Assembly: GCA_003669585.1 (NCBI GenBank)
Contig: QWOQ01000010.1
Coordinates: forward strand, 1 to 64,000
Direction: 5' to 3'
DNA length: 64,000 bases
Source of the DNA: Planctomycetota bacterium
GTDB taxonomy: Bacteria > Planctomycetota > Planctomycetia > Pirellulales > UBA1268
The first letter of the stretch is position 1. Each line of letters begins with the position of its first letter. Below, piece by piece: positions 35,421-44,198 of this stretch. The notes below the pieces were generated by a model. The model was not told where the DNA came from. It was given only the letters and a program-made list of their open reading frames with translations, and did no database searches. The translations under genes and the position numbers were made by a program.

Positions 35421-36278
35421 GTGAGCATTCACCCACTGGCAGATGTGAGTTCGTCCGCCCGCCTTGGAGAAGGCGTGCGAATCGATGCATTCGCCAAAGT
35501 TGAAGCCGATGTCGAACTCGGTGATTTTTGCACGCTCTCGTCCGGCGCGATTCTCAAAACGGGAGTTAAAGCTGGTTCTCATAACGAATTTTTTGAGCAT
35601 TCAATTATTGGTGGAACACCGCAACACATTGCACGACCGAAGGACATTGGTTCCATCGTGATCGGCGACCACAATGTGTTTCGCGAAAATGTCACGATTC
35701 ACAGATCTCTTAAACCGAACACGTGCACGATTGTTGGAAATCACAACTACCTGATGGCCGGTGCTCATCTCGCACACGATGTCATACTTGGCAGTAACGT
35801 CATTTTTGCAAATGGTTCAATGCTCGGCGGTCATGTGATCATCGAAGATCGAGCATTTATTTCCGGTGTTGTGAGCGTCCATCAGTTCTGTCGAGTTGGA
35901 AAACTCGCCATGGTCGGTGCTCACGCACGCGTAGTACAGGATGTTCCTCCATACATGCTCATTGATGGCATGAGTGGATGCGTCGTTGGACTGAATACAG
36001 TTGGACTCCGGCGAAGCGGTCATACACTGGCTGAAATTACGGAATTGAAATCCGCCTACAGGATCATTTACCGCCACGGACTGACGTGGAAAAATGTGCT
36101 CGAAACACTCGCCGCTGAATTTCCAGCCGGTCCGGTCGCCCACCTTCATGCGTTCTTGGTTGGAGGCACTCGCGGTTTTTCTCAAGAGCGACGCGCTCCT
36201 CCGAACGCTATGTTGCGATTGCGGGTGGCTGATGATGCTTCGACAACGACTCCAGCAGTGCGTTCAAAAGCAGGCTGA
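35421..36278 (+). CDS. lpxA: Acyl-ACP--UDP-N-acetylglucosamine O-acyltransferase
   Basis: 285 residues, catalysing the first step of lipid A synthesis in the cytoplasm. The left-handed beta-helix hexapeptide repeats begin at SIHPLADVSSSARLGEG. The catalytic His lies in AGAHLAHDV (H119), and SVHQFCRVGKLAMVG and QDVPPYM match E. coli LpxA closely. A C-terminal helical domain follows (AEITELKSAYRIIYRHG). The GTG at 35421 gives the usual MSIHP start with GAGAG 9 bases before it; an ATG at 35412 has that GAGAG directly abutting it. The gene stands alone without lpxD, fabZ or lpxB, and sits behind the hairpin at 35296-35401. Confidence 0.92.
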   Translation: MSIHPLADVSSSARLGEGVRIDAFAKVEADVELGDFCTLSSGAILKTGVKAGSHNEFFEHSIIGGTPQHIARPKDIGSIVIGDHNVFRENVTIHRSLKPNTCTIVGNHNYLMAGAHLAHDVILGSNVIFANGSMLGGHVIIEDRAFISGVVSVHQFCRVGKLAMVGAHARVVQDVPPYMLIDGMSGCVVGLNTVGLRRSGHTLAEITELKSAYRIIYRHGLTWKNVLETLAAEFPAGPVAHLHAFLVGGTRGFSQERRAPPNAMLRLRVADDASTTTPAVRSKAG

Positions 36279-36374
36279 TACAGATCGCCTGCAAGATTTT
36301 CTGAAACCTTCATCAATCTTGATGAGTGAGTTCGACAGATTCCGGTTTCGCCTCAAACAACATGCATCGCCTAT

Positions 36375-37889
36375 CTACACTCTTCGATGTGATGATTTTC
36401 CATATTCTGCAGAATATCGCTCAATGCGTCGCATGACGTCGAGAACTTCGATGTCTCCACCGGGACGACCAATGACTTGAACGCCAACAGGAAGACCACT
36501 GCTGCCGAAATCTGTTTTTCTCGCAGCTTGCCGCACCGGATCCCAAGAAGCTCCACGCGAATACTGTTCTTCTTGACCCACGATTGACACCGGCACTGTG
36601 CCGCAAGGCAATCCGAGCAAATTGGCAGCGAAACAGGGCATCGCTGCCAATAACAGTTTGGAAGCAAGACCATGTGGCATCGCTGGCAAGGCGCTCACCG
36701 GGCAGAGAATGACGTCACACCTCTGTTCGAAAAGCATACTTTGCCACTGTGCACGAATTGACTCCCGTCGTTTCACCAGTTCCATAAACTCATCGTCGGT
36801 GCGTATTCCAGTGGCGCGAAGTGCTTCCGCTTCAATTGATCTGCCAGTCCACTGCGCCAGTTGAGCCACAGTGTGTCGCACAGATCGAGGCAGAGCAGCC
36901 AGACGCAGTAATCGTTCCACATCGCGCATAGGACGACTGTTTTGAAGCCATTGCCTCACCTCACGACCACCGTCGGCCGCCACAATTGCCAGGTGCAGCC
37001 ATGCCGCATCGATTGATAGGTGTCCTGAAATTCTTTTTATATCAACACCGCTCATTGAAATTCGCATTGATGCTTCTTCGACCGCTCTGGACACGGCGGG
37101 AGACGGCTGAATTGGACCACTGTCGAGCCACCATCCCACTCGCATCTTTTCTACTGCCGATGGTTCGCTGCGACAGACAGCAAGTGATTCCATCGCCATT
37201 GCGAGATCGTCTACTCGTCTGGCAAGAAATCCCGCTCGTGCGCGAACAACCATCTGCGATGGCATCGTATTAAATGCATCACCACTTCCAAGAATTGTGT
37301 CTGAAGGCACAAACCCAGCGATACCGCAGGCATGTGCCGGCTGACGAATACTTCCCAAAAGATCATTGCCGATTCCGAGCATCACCACTCCGGCAGCAAC
37401 GAGCGCGGCATCTCCACCGCTGCTGCCTCCTGGACTGCGACGACTGTCGAATGGATGGTTGGTTTGTCCCCACAGCGGATTTGACGTTTCATGCAAGTAC
37501 ATCAACTGAGGAACATTGGATTTTCCTACCACCAGTGCGCCCAACATTCGCAGCCGAGACACCAGTGAGCAATCCGATTCATCCACGGCGCCCACTCGCA
37601 GAGGGACACCAAGTGTGGTGGCAAGTCCTTCAACAGCAAAGCAGTCTTTTACGCTGACAGTCACACCAGCGAGTGCCCCTTGAGGCATTCGTGTCAGTCG
37701 CTGGGCATCGAGGAATACTCGTGAATCACTCGGTTGCACTTGGGCATTGATACGCTGGTGCGTGGCACGATGAACCTCCTGATATGCCGCGAGAATAGCT
37801 TCCGGAGACAATGTTCCCGACAAGACGTTGGACACTATGTCTCGCAACGGAACATCGTTCAACGCGTACGGATTTTCTACTGCTGGCAT
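36375..37889 (-). CDS. Amidase-signature family amidohydrolase
   Basis: 504 residues. The Ser-cisSer-Lys triad is intact: K81 in VSVKDCF, S157 in GGSSGGD, and nucleophile S180 in LLGSIRQPA. It resembles GatA and general amidases (ALAGVTVSVKD, VVGKSNVPQL, DSRRSPGGSSGG). There is no gatC or gatB nearby, and the middle region is shorter than in GatA, so a general amidase is more likely than the tRNA-dependent amidotransferase subunit. It has no signal peptide. It starts 47 bases after the stop of the large acidic membrane protein on the same strand. Confidence 0.85.
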   Translation of the reverse strand: MPAVENPYALNDVPLRDIVSNVLSGTLSPEAILAAYQEVHRATHQRINAQVQPSDSRVFLDAQRLTRMPQGALAGVTVSVKDCFAVEGLATTLGVPLRVGAVDESDCSLVSRLRMLGALVVGKSNVPQLMYLHETSNPLWGQTNHPFDSRRSPGGSSGGDAALVAAGVVMLGIGNDLLGSIRQPAHACGIAGFVPSDTILGSGDAFNTMPSQMVVRARAGFLARRVDDLAMAMESLAVCRSEPSAVEKMRVGWWLDSGPIQPSPAVSRAVEEASMRISMSGVDIKRISGHLSIDAAWLHLAIVAADGGREVRQWLQNSRPMRDVERLLRLAALPRSVRHTVAQLAQWTGRSIEAEALRATGIRTDDEFMELVKRRESIRAQWQSMLFEQRCDVILCPVSALPAMPHGLASKLLLAAMPCFAANLLGLPCGTVPVSIVGQEEQYSRGASWDPVRQAARKTDFGSSGLPVGVQVIGRPGGDIEVLDVMRRIERYSAEYGKSSHRRV

Positions 37890-37936
37890 TGCAGATTCGA
37901 CTATTTTCTAACTGCACCAATGTTTGGCGCACAGAA

Positions 37937-40798
37937 TCAGTTCGTTTTTTCTGGTTCGCTTTCGGAAACTGGAAGAGTCGCCGGTGCTGGCAATTCCAAA
38001 TCATCTTCAGTCAGTGATTCTTTCTCCGATGTTTTTTCCCCAGCCTCACTTTCATCTACTGTCGTCGCAGAATCTTCAGCTGGTTCCTCGGGCATTTCTT
38101 CAAGCGACGCATCGCTGTTTTCATCGAGCGGTTCAAGTTCATCCTCTCCTGGCATTTCCTCCAGTGGGGGTTCCGACACCGTTTCGGTTTCTTGATCTAC
38201 CATCACCTCATCGGTTTCTGTTGGTTGCTTCGATTCGAGAGGGGCTTCGTCAATACCAGAATCATCTTTTTCAGATGGTTCCATCACTTCATCCTCAACA
38301 GAATTCGTTTCACGATCAGCGAATTCCGCTATTGATACCACTGGTTGAATCGTTGCAGCCCAGAGCGTTGCAGGGCCATCGGAATTTCCTTCAAAAACAA
38401 CGCCGAGCATGAATATCTTGTCGCCTGCAGAAGCATCCGGCATTCGCTTGGAAACAATATTGAGAAGAGAAACTGTGTCATCTTCCGAGATTTTTAGTTT
38501 CGTAAACCAGTACGGTCCGACCTGACGCGTCGAGACGAGCGTTCCAAGAATGACGGCTCCATTGGCCGGCCTCTTTGCATTTTGAACCGACATCCACATG
38601 CAGCCAAGCTTTTCCAAATGGCCAGTCGTCTGAACATCGCGGACAATATTCGCGAGTTCATTCGTGACAACGTCGGGAAGCATTTCCAGTGGCCGGCCCG
38701 TCTCTGCAGCGCGAACCTCCAACTGCGTCAGTTCCTCTCCGAGTGTGGCGAGGTTCTTATACCATCCTTTCATCAGATTCTTTCGAGCCGTTTTGTCTTC
38801 GGAAGATATTGCATCTTCATCTAGAATGCCATTTGAATCCTTCAACGTGGACTCTATCGCCATCAAAGCGTCTCGTGAATCAGACGCTGCCTGGACTGCA
38901 TCGAAGACCGCTGAAGTATCAAGCGGTTCCGGTTCGGCTGGCTCAACGATTTGTGTCTCGACGACTGCTAGATCCTCTGGCATTTCATCCGTCGGAGGAT
39001 CAGGAGAAAATGGGCCGTCTTCTTGTGCGATTTCGTCTTTCATCTCCTCTGGTTTATTTGTCTCTTCAGACAGGCCGAGTGAATCCTTCACGTCCGCGCC
39101 GATCCCTGCAAGACTGTTCGCAGTGGCGTCGTCAGGCGGGGTTTCAGTTTCTTCGTCAGACGGCATTACTTCACTGACTTGCGACAAATCATTCGAGGGC
39201 TCTGGTTCGTTGGTTGGCAACGGAGTCGTTTGGGAACCAATCGATCCCAAATCATCCAGAGATGGCCCACTCGGGAGCTTTGTCGATCCCTTCGCTCCAG
39301 GCTGAAACTTCTGCGGTACAAGCCCCCCAACAACAGGCCACTTGGCCATTGATGGGGCAATTTTCAAAGGATCCTGTTTCAGTCCAAAAATCAAAATCGC
39401 AAGTACGATTGGAATCGAGAGAAGACCTCCACCAAACACTCCCATGATCTGCCCCAGACCACCCGACTTCTTTGATTTTTTCCCATCGTGCAACGGCGAC
39501 TTTGATTTTTTCTTCGAGCTTTCCCGAGACGCCTCGAGACTGCCTGCGATTGCGACAACTGCTTCACCGTCAAGAGACGTCTGGATATCGATGCCTTGGG
39601 AAGTTTCGCTGCTGGTATCTGCAGCAAATGGAAATATCCCGGCTTCAATTGACTCTCCTTCAATTCCAAATCCAGCCGATTCAGAACCGCTTTCTTGCCA
39701 CGGCTCTTCTGTGGAAGAGGAATCGTCAGAAAATGGAAACTCGGAGACAATCCCTGCGTCAACAGATTCACTTTGCTGTGAATTGTGTTCGTCGTTTGCA
39801 TGAGGATCTACATCTGAATCAAACACATTTTCTTCTGAGTTGCCTCCCGAAAAAGGGTCTTTGTTCGAAAGCATTGGTGATGATTCGGACAACGTTTCAA
39901 AAGAATCCTGAGGCTGTGAATCCCATGCTTTTTCCACAGGAAGACTCTCGTCGCCAACGTCTTCAAGAAGATCTGCTATCGCCGGATCATCAACGTCATT
40001 CTCCCATGCGTCCGCCGGATCACTCTCGCTGTCGACGAGATTGCCTAGGCTCTCATTCGTCTCTGCGGCCATCTCCTCTGGGAGATGCCAGGCACTTGTG
40101 TCTGTCGGCGCAGAGTCATTCCACGGTTCATCGGATGGTGGCTGAAGAGGAGTCGACTGCATTGATGTGTCAGAAAAATCATACACTCCGGAAACATTCG
40201 CAAACGGCATCTCGCTCTTCGATTCGTTCACACCAAAGAAACCGGCCGACTCAGGCTCGGAGGGCATCTCTTGAGTGATGCTCTGCCACGGATCGGCAAC
40301 AGTTTCGCCGAGCGACTCAACGACTGAAGGAAAATCCATCTGCTCTGTTATTTCTGTGGGATCAACTATCGCTGTGGCATCAACAGCATTATTTTCTTCG
40401 TTGAATGAGTTCCCATCTTCTTTGCTCTTCTCATTTTCGGCATACGTTTCTGCATCGCCTTTTCCAGAAACTTCTACATTCGCAGCATGCTCGTGAACGG
40501 GTGCTTCTCCATCTTCATTGTTCTGCGCGGAGAGCGATACATTCGAAACGGATTGTGTCGAAGACTCTTCCACGGAATCGATCATGAGATCACCAAAGTC
40601 GAGATTGACTTCATCGAAATCTTTTGGACTAATGTTTTCAAACTCGGGAAGAGCGTCTGCATGTGCGGACAAAGGCTCGCTGTCTGACGGAACGAGGTCT
40701 TCGAATGAAGGAATGTTGATTGTTTCAAAACCTTGAGAAGGTACATCTGCCTCGATGCCAGCCCACGGATCCGACTCTTCGTTCTTTTTATCGTCCAT
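37937..40798 (-). CDS. Large acidic single-pass membrane protein, function unknown
   Basis: 953 residues. Residues 1-435 are strongly acidic, Ser/Glu/Asp-rich and probably disordered. A Lys-rich stretch (KKKSKSPLHDGKKSKKSGG) precedes one membrane helix at about 453-476 (GVFGGGLLSIPIVLAILIFGL). By the positive-inside rule the acidic half is cytoplasmic. The outer half has a Pro/Glu linker, a predicted helical region (about 620-700) and a small beta-rich domain (VILGTLVSTRQVGPYWFTKLKI...GDKIFMLGVVFEG), then another acidic tail. The cytoplasmic half repeats an acidic Trp motif: DPW at 10 and 169, EPW at 224, DAW at 263, AWDS near 292 and EPW at 365. I do not recognise a family. Confidence 0.75.
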   Translation of the reverse strand: MDDKKNEESDPWAGIEADVPSQGFETINIPSFEDLVPSDSEPLSAHADALPEFENISPKDFDEVNLDFGDLMIDSVEESSTQSVSNVSLSAQNNEDGEAPVHEHAANVEVSGKGDAETYAENEKSKEDGNSFNEENNAVDATAIVDPTEITEQMDFPSVVESLGETVADPWQSITQEMPSEPESAGFFGVNESKSEMPFANVSGVYDFSDTSMQSTPLQPPSDEPWNDSAPTDTSAWHLPEEMAAETNESLGNLVDSESDPADAWENDVDDPAIADLLEDVGDESLPVEKAWDSQPQDSFETLSESSPMLSNKDPFSGGNSEENVFDSDVDPHANDEHNSQQSESVDAGIVSEFPFSDDSSSTEEPWQESGSESAGFGIEGESIEAGIFPFAADTSSETSQGIDIQTSLDGEAVVAIAGSLEASRESSKKKSKSPLHDGKKSKKSGGLGQIMGVFGGGLLSIPIVLAILIFGLKQDPLKIAPSMAKWPVVGGLVPQKFQPGAKGSTKLPSGPSLDDLGSIGSQTTPLPTNEPEPSNDLSQVSEVMPSDEETETPPDDATANSLAGIGADVKDSLGLSEETNKPEEMKDEIAQEDGPFSPDPPTDEMPEDLAVVETQIVEPAEPEPLDTSAVFDAVQAASDSRDALMAIESTLKDSNGILDEDAISSEDKTARKNLMKGWYKNLATLGEELTQLEVRAAETGRPLEMLPDVVTNELANIVRDVQTTGHLEKLGCMWMSVQNAKRPANGAVILGTLVSTRQVGPYWFTKLKISEDDTVSLLNIVSKRMPDASAGDKIFMLGVVFEGNSDGPATLWAATIQPVVSIAEFADRETNSVEDEVMEPSEKDDSGIDEAPLESKQPTETDEVMVDQETETVSEPPLEEMPGEDELEPLDENSDASLEEMPEEPAEDSATTVDESEAGEKTSEKESLTEDDLELPAPATLPVSESEPEKTN

Positions 40799-41179
40799 CG
40801 GATTCTCCCATGTGTAAAAACTCAGCCCGTTGACTGCTCAGGGATCGGCTTGATCTGAAGCAGTTGCGTCACGCTGCCAGTGAGTCACTCAATTGATTCC
40901 CACCGCAGAGCGTCTCGCACCCTGCGATACAAAAAGAGTGTACCACCACTCTTTTTGTGGCAAAATGTTCGATCAAAACAATTGCACGTGCCGACGAGTG
41001 AATGTCTCGTAGACCGCCTGAATCCATTGAAAAGAGTGTTTGCACCGACAATACGGCGATTCATCCGAGCAGGACGGCTCGGCATTACGATGAAAACTTA
41101 CACAACAATCCTTCTAAGGTTCTTAGAATGTCAGTCGTACAATTTTTTGTGAAAGCGTTCGTCTGCGGAGATATTTTCT
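40799..41179. other. Divergent intergenic region with an orphan hairpin
   Basis: 381 bases between the acidic membrane protein (minus) and the deacetylase (plus). Apart from the 12-bp hairpin at 40929-40958 I see no gene or repeat; promoters for both genes must lie here. Confidence 0.4.
40929..40958. terminator. Perfect 12-bp hairpin, terminator-like, with no gene ending at it
   Basis: ACAAAAAGAGTG at 40929-40940 pairs with CACTCTTTTTGT at 40947-40958 across the loop TACCAC. The A5/T5 runs on either side make it symmetric for both strands. It lies upstream of two divergent genes rather than downstream of one, so it may end an unannotated short transcript or act in a 5' leader. Confidence 0.5.
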
Positions 41180-41863
41180 ATGTTGGATGCTCTCGTAATC
41201 GCTCCTCATCCAGATGATGCCGAAATCGGGATGGGGGGCACGATCGCATTAATGCAGTCACAATCATTGAAAGTCGGAGTGCTTGATTTAACCGATGGTG
41301 AACCAACGCCACGCGGATCTCGTGAAATTCGTGCTCTTGAAACAGCAGCCGCCACAAAGGTGCTAGAACTCGGTTGGCGAGAAAATCTTGGGCTGCCAAA
41401 CCGTACGCTCAGAGCTACGCTCAAAGCTCGAGCTTCGCTGGCTTCAGTCATTCGACGGACTCGGCCCCGTATTCTCTTTGCCCCCTACTGGATCGATGCT
41501 CATCCTGATCATGTCGCAGCCACCAGACTTGTTGAGGCGGCGCGATTCTGGGCAAAACTGACAAAGTGTGATTTACCTGGAGAGCCGTGGCATCCACAAC
41601 GAATTTTTTACTACTGGAGTATTCACCTCAAGTTGGTGCGTCAGCCGGCTTTTGTCATCGATATTTCAAAGCACTGGGACACGAAACGACACAGCATCGA
41701 GTGCTACGAGAGCCAGTTCCCCCACGATGCCCCATCCCCTTCCGTACAAGAACGAATCGCGACCTCTGCGGCTTGGTGGGGAAATACCATTGGCCGAGCT
41801 TACGGAGAACCCTTCTCCTCGCGCGAACCGATCGGGTTGAGTGGATTCAGTAATCTACTTTGA
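41180..41863 (+). CDS. bshB1: PIG-L family deacetylase, BshB1-like
   Basis: 227 residues, a zinc-dependent N-acetylglucosamine deacetylase of the LmbE fold. The zinc and catalytic motif APHPDDAE is at 9-16 and the second zinc site DAHPDHVAATRL is mid-protein. DLTDGEPTPRGSREIRALE matches the bacillithiol-synthesis subgroup (BshB1), which removes acetyl from GlcNAc-malate. The bshA and bshC partners are not in the window, so the bacillithiol role rests on subgroup similarity. GGAG lies about 10 bases before the ATG. Confidence 0.8.
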   Translation: MLDALVIAPHPDDAEIGMGGTIALMQSQSLKVGVLDLTDGEPTPRGSREIRALETAAATKVLELGWRENLGLPNRTLRATLKARASLASVIRRTRPRILFAPYWIDAHPDHVAATRLVEAARFWAKLTKCDLPGEPWHPQRIFYYWSIHLKLVRQPAFVIDISKHWDTKRHSIECYESQFPHDAPSPSVQERIATSAAWWGNTIGRAYGEPFSSREPIGLSGFSNLL

Positions 41864-42034
41864 CATCGAGTCGCTTCTCTTTGCCCATACTCCGCGATAC
41901 CGATGCGTCCGATCACAAAGACTTGGAGGGCTGTTCATCCAAATCTCCTGAAACGGGGCTCGATTCGCCGATACCTTTGATCGACACCGACGATCGCTTG
42001 AGAGTCGGATTATCCTGAAAATATTAGGGTTTTC

Positions 42035-42268
42035 ATGCCAGCCCAAGACATCAATGTCGTTGCTCTTGTCAAAGGTTCTGAGCGTTACGTATTTCTCTAC
42101 GATGACGACAGCCGCGCTGAAGCGTTGCGAATGCTCGGTCGCTATGCATCCAACCCCGATCTAAGTTTTACCTGGTACGACGCTGCGGTGCTCAGCCAGA
42201 AAGTTCGTCAAAACGCACCGCGATCTTTTCGCACTCGTTTCGTCCCCCCAGCCGATCATGCCGCGTGA
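42035..42268 (+). CDS. Small conserved-looking hypothetical protein
   Basis: 77 residues: an N-terminal beta-strand-like segment (INVVALVKGSERYVFLYDD), then a helix (SRAEALRMLGRYAS) and a basic tail. It has no membrane segment or known motif. It overlaps the start of the recombinase gene by 11 bases, which suggests translational coupling and supports it being real. I do not recognise the family. Confidence 0.55.
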   Translation: MPAQDINVVALVKGSERYVFLYDDDSRAEALRMLGRYASNPDLSFTWYDAAVLSQKVRQNAPRSFRTRFVPPADHAA

Positions 42269-43202
42269 TGCCTCCGACACCACTGCAGCCAATCTCGATC
42301 CATACGAGGTGACGTTTTTACGTTTTCTGGAATACTTAATTTCTCAGCGAGGCGCATCTCCCTTCACGCTCAAGAGCTATCGGGAGGATTTTTTGCAACT
42401 TGTTGACTTTCTCAAATCGGCCGGTTGCACATCACCCGGGGATGCTTCGAGCATGCTGCTGCGAAGATTTGCAGCGGGTCTCCATGAGGCCGGTTACGCC
42501 CCTTCCACGGTCGCTCGCAAGCTTGCCAGCATGCGGAGCTTTTATAAATTTGGCCAGCGAGAGGGCTGGGTGAAGGTCAATCCGGCAAAGCCCCTGAGAA
42601 GTCCAAAACAGACTCGAAAGCTGCCTTCTTTTCTTTCCGCCGATGAAATTACGTTGCTCCTTGCGGCCCCTGTCGATTCGGATGAGGGAGGACTGCGCGA
42701 CAGAGCAATTCTCGAACTGATGTACTCCTCAGGCGTGCGAGTTCGAGAACTCGTTACCCTCGATGACGATGATCTTGATTTGAACGGAGGAACAATCCGA
42801 GTGCGGGGCAAGGGACGGCGCGAACGGTTGGGAATCGTTGGTGCACATGCCCGTCGCGCCCTTGAGGAATGGCTACGGGGACGACCTGCAAGAAAAGATG
42901 ATCCCGCTCCAAAAACCCGAAAGCGACCAGTATTTACAAATCGTTTTTCTCACCGATTGTCAGTACGAGGTGTTGCCAGATTACTTGAAAAACATTTAAA
43001 AACCGCCGGGCTTTCACGCCGGGCCAGCCCACACACACTTCGTCACAGTTTCGCAACCCATCTTCTCAACGGAGGCGCAGATATTCGAAGCGTGCAGGAA
43101 CTGCTGGGGCATAGAAGCCTCGTCACAACGCAGATCTACACCCACGTCAGCACAACAAAATTGCTTGATGCATACAAAAAAGCGCATCCAAGAGCCCACT
43201 AA
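42258..43202 (+). CDS. xerC: XerC/XerD-type site-specific tyrosine recombinase
   Basis: 314 residues, the length of chromosome-dimer resolution recombinases. The N-terminal SAM-like domain (FLRFLEYLISQRGASPFTLKSY) is followed by a catalytic domain with a full active site: R161 in SSGVRVREL, H259 and R262 in PHTLRHSFATHLL, H285 in LLGHRSL and Y294 in TQIYTHV. XerC and XerD cannot be separated with certainty by reading. Unlike the integrase at 14709, every catalytic residue is canonical and the surroundings are housekeeping, so this is a resident Xer protein acting at dif. It overlaps the preceding small gene by 11 bases. Confidence 0.9.
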   Translation: MPRDASDTTAANLDPYEVTFLRFLEYLISQRGASPFTLKSYREDFLQLVDFLKSAGCTSPGDASSMLLRRFAAGLHEAGYAPSTVARKLASMRSFYKFGQREGWVKVNPAKPLRSPKQTRKLPSFLSADEITLLLAAPVDSDEGGLRDRAILELMYSSGVRVRELVTLDDDDLDLNGGTIRVRGKGRRERLGIVGAHARRALEEWLRGRPARKDDPAPKTRKRPVFTNRFSHRLSVRGVARLLEKHLKTAGLSRRASPHTLRHSFATHLLNGGADIRSVQELLGHRSLVTTQIYTHVSTTKLLDAYKKAHPRAH

Positions 43203-43256
43203 CACCGGATGCACCTCGATCGAAAACAAATCGTTCAAAACAATTTTATTTTGATT

Positions 43257-43901
43257 TCAAACGAGTTCATGCCGAACTGCCCAAACCGCAGCCTGAGTTC
43301 GATCGCTCACGGACAGTTTGCGGAGAATATTTTGCACATGCTCCTTCACTGTTTCAACACTGATTAAAAGGGAGAGCCCGATTTCCTTGTTCGAAAGCCC
43401 TAGGGCTACATGTTTGAGCACCTGGGTCTCTCTATTGGTGAGCGGGACATCTGGATTGGGGGATGCAAGACGGTTTGCCATTGTGGTAGCGATCCGTCGA
43501 AGTTCGCCCGCTCGAGAAGATTGCTGCCCGATGGCCGCTCCTTGAATTGAATGAACGATGTCGCTTCGACTCGAACCTTTCAGCATGTAGTCATGGGCTC
43601 CCAGCGCTACTGCTCGGGCCACATACGTCGGGTTATTGAATGTCGAAAGCACCACAATTTTCACGTTGGGAGCATCCGCACGAATTCGCTCAATCGCAGA
43701 AAGCCCATCTGATCCGGGCATTCTGATATCGAGCAAAACAACATCTGGTTTCAATTTTTTCGTTAATTTGAGTGCTTCGTCACCGTTGGACGCTTCTCCA
43801 ATAATTTTGATATCAGACCCAGTGAAAAGCGCAACTAAACCTTTTCGAACCACCTCATGATCATCGGCAATCAGGATTTTTACAACATTTTTCGCAGCCA
43901 T
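43257..43901 (-). CDS. NarL/FixJ-family response regulator
   Basis: 214 residues. The receiver domain (about 8-125) has acidic pocket DD at 13-14, phospho-acceptor D58 in VVLLDIRMPG, and conserved VVLST and LKGS. The C-terminal LuxR-type HTH (about 150-212) is TNRETQVLKHVALGLSNKEI, then SVETVKEHVQNILRKL. No histidine kinase lies beside it, so its input is unknown. It converges with the xer gene; the 54-base gap has A/T-rich runs but no clear hairpin. Confidence 0.9.
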   Translation of the reverse strand: MAAKNVVKILIADDHEVVRKGLVALFTGSDIKIIGEASNGDEALKLTKKLKPDVVLLDIRMPGSDGLSAIERIRADAPNVKIVVLSTFNNPTYVARAVALGAHDYMLKGSSRSDIVHSIQGAAIGQQSSRAGELRRIATTMANRLASPNPDVPLTNRETQVLKHVALGLSNKEIGLSLLISVETVKEHVQNILRKLSVSDRTQAAVWAVRHELV

Positions 43902-44198
43902 TCTTCTTCCAATCCTTTTTCTCCGTCTCTGTGGACGGGTAATAATCCATGACGTTTTTCACTCGTCACAATACATTTTGAAAAAAACTACAACTTTCCG
44001 AGGCTCATCTTTGCAGGTTCACTCATTTCACTGACACATTTCAATTTCTTGGTTTTCCGAACTATAGCCGATTCTTACAATCATCCCATCCCTTCTTAAG
44101 AAGTGTTTCTGGAGATTTTCTAAAAACTATCGTGCGAATCTATTTACTCAGTGCACCTGAGAGGCTCTCGCGTCTTGATCTGAACGCATGAGACATTT

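Noticed and set aside
38664..39305. Ser-rich 213-codon plus-strand frame
   Set aside because: It is antisense to the acidic membrane protein; the Ser richness mirrors Asp/Glu/Ser codons on the other strand.
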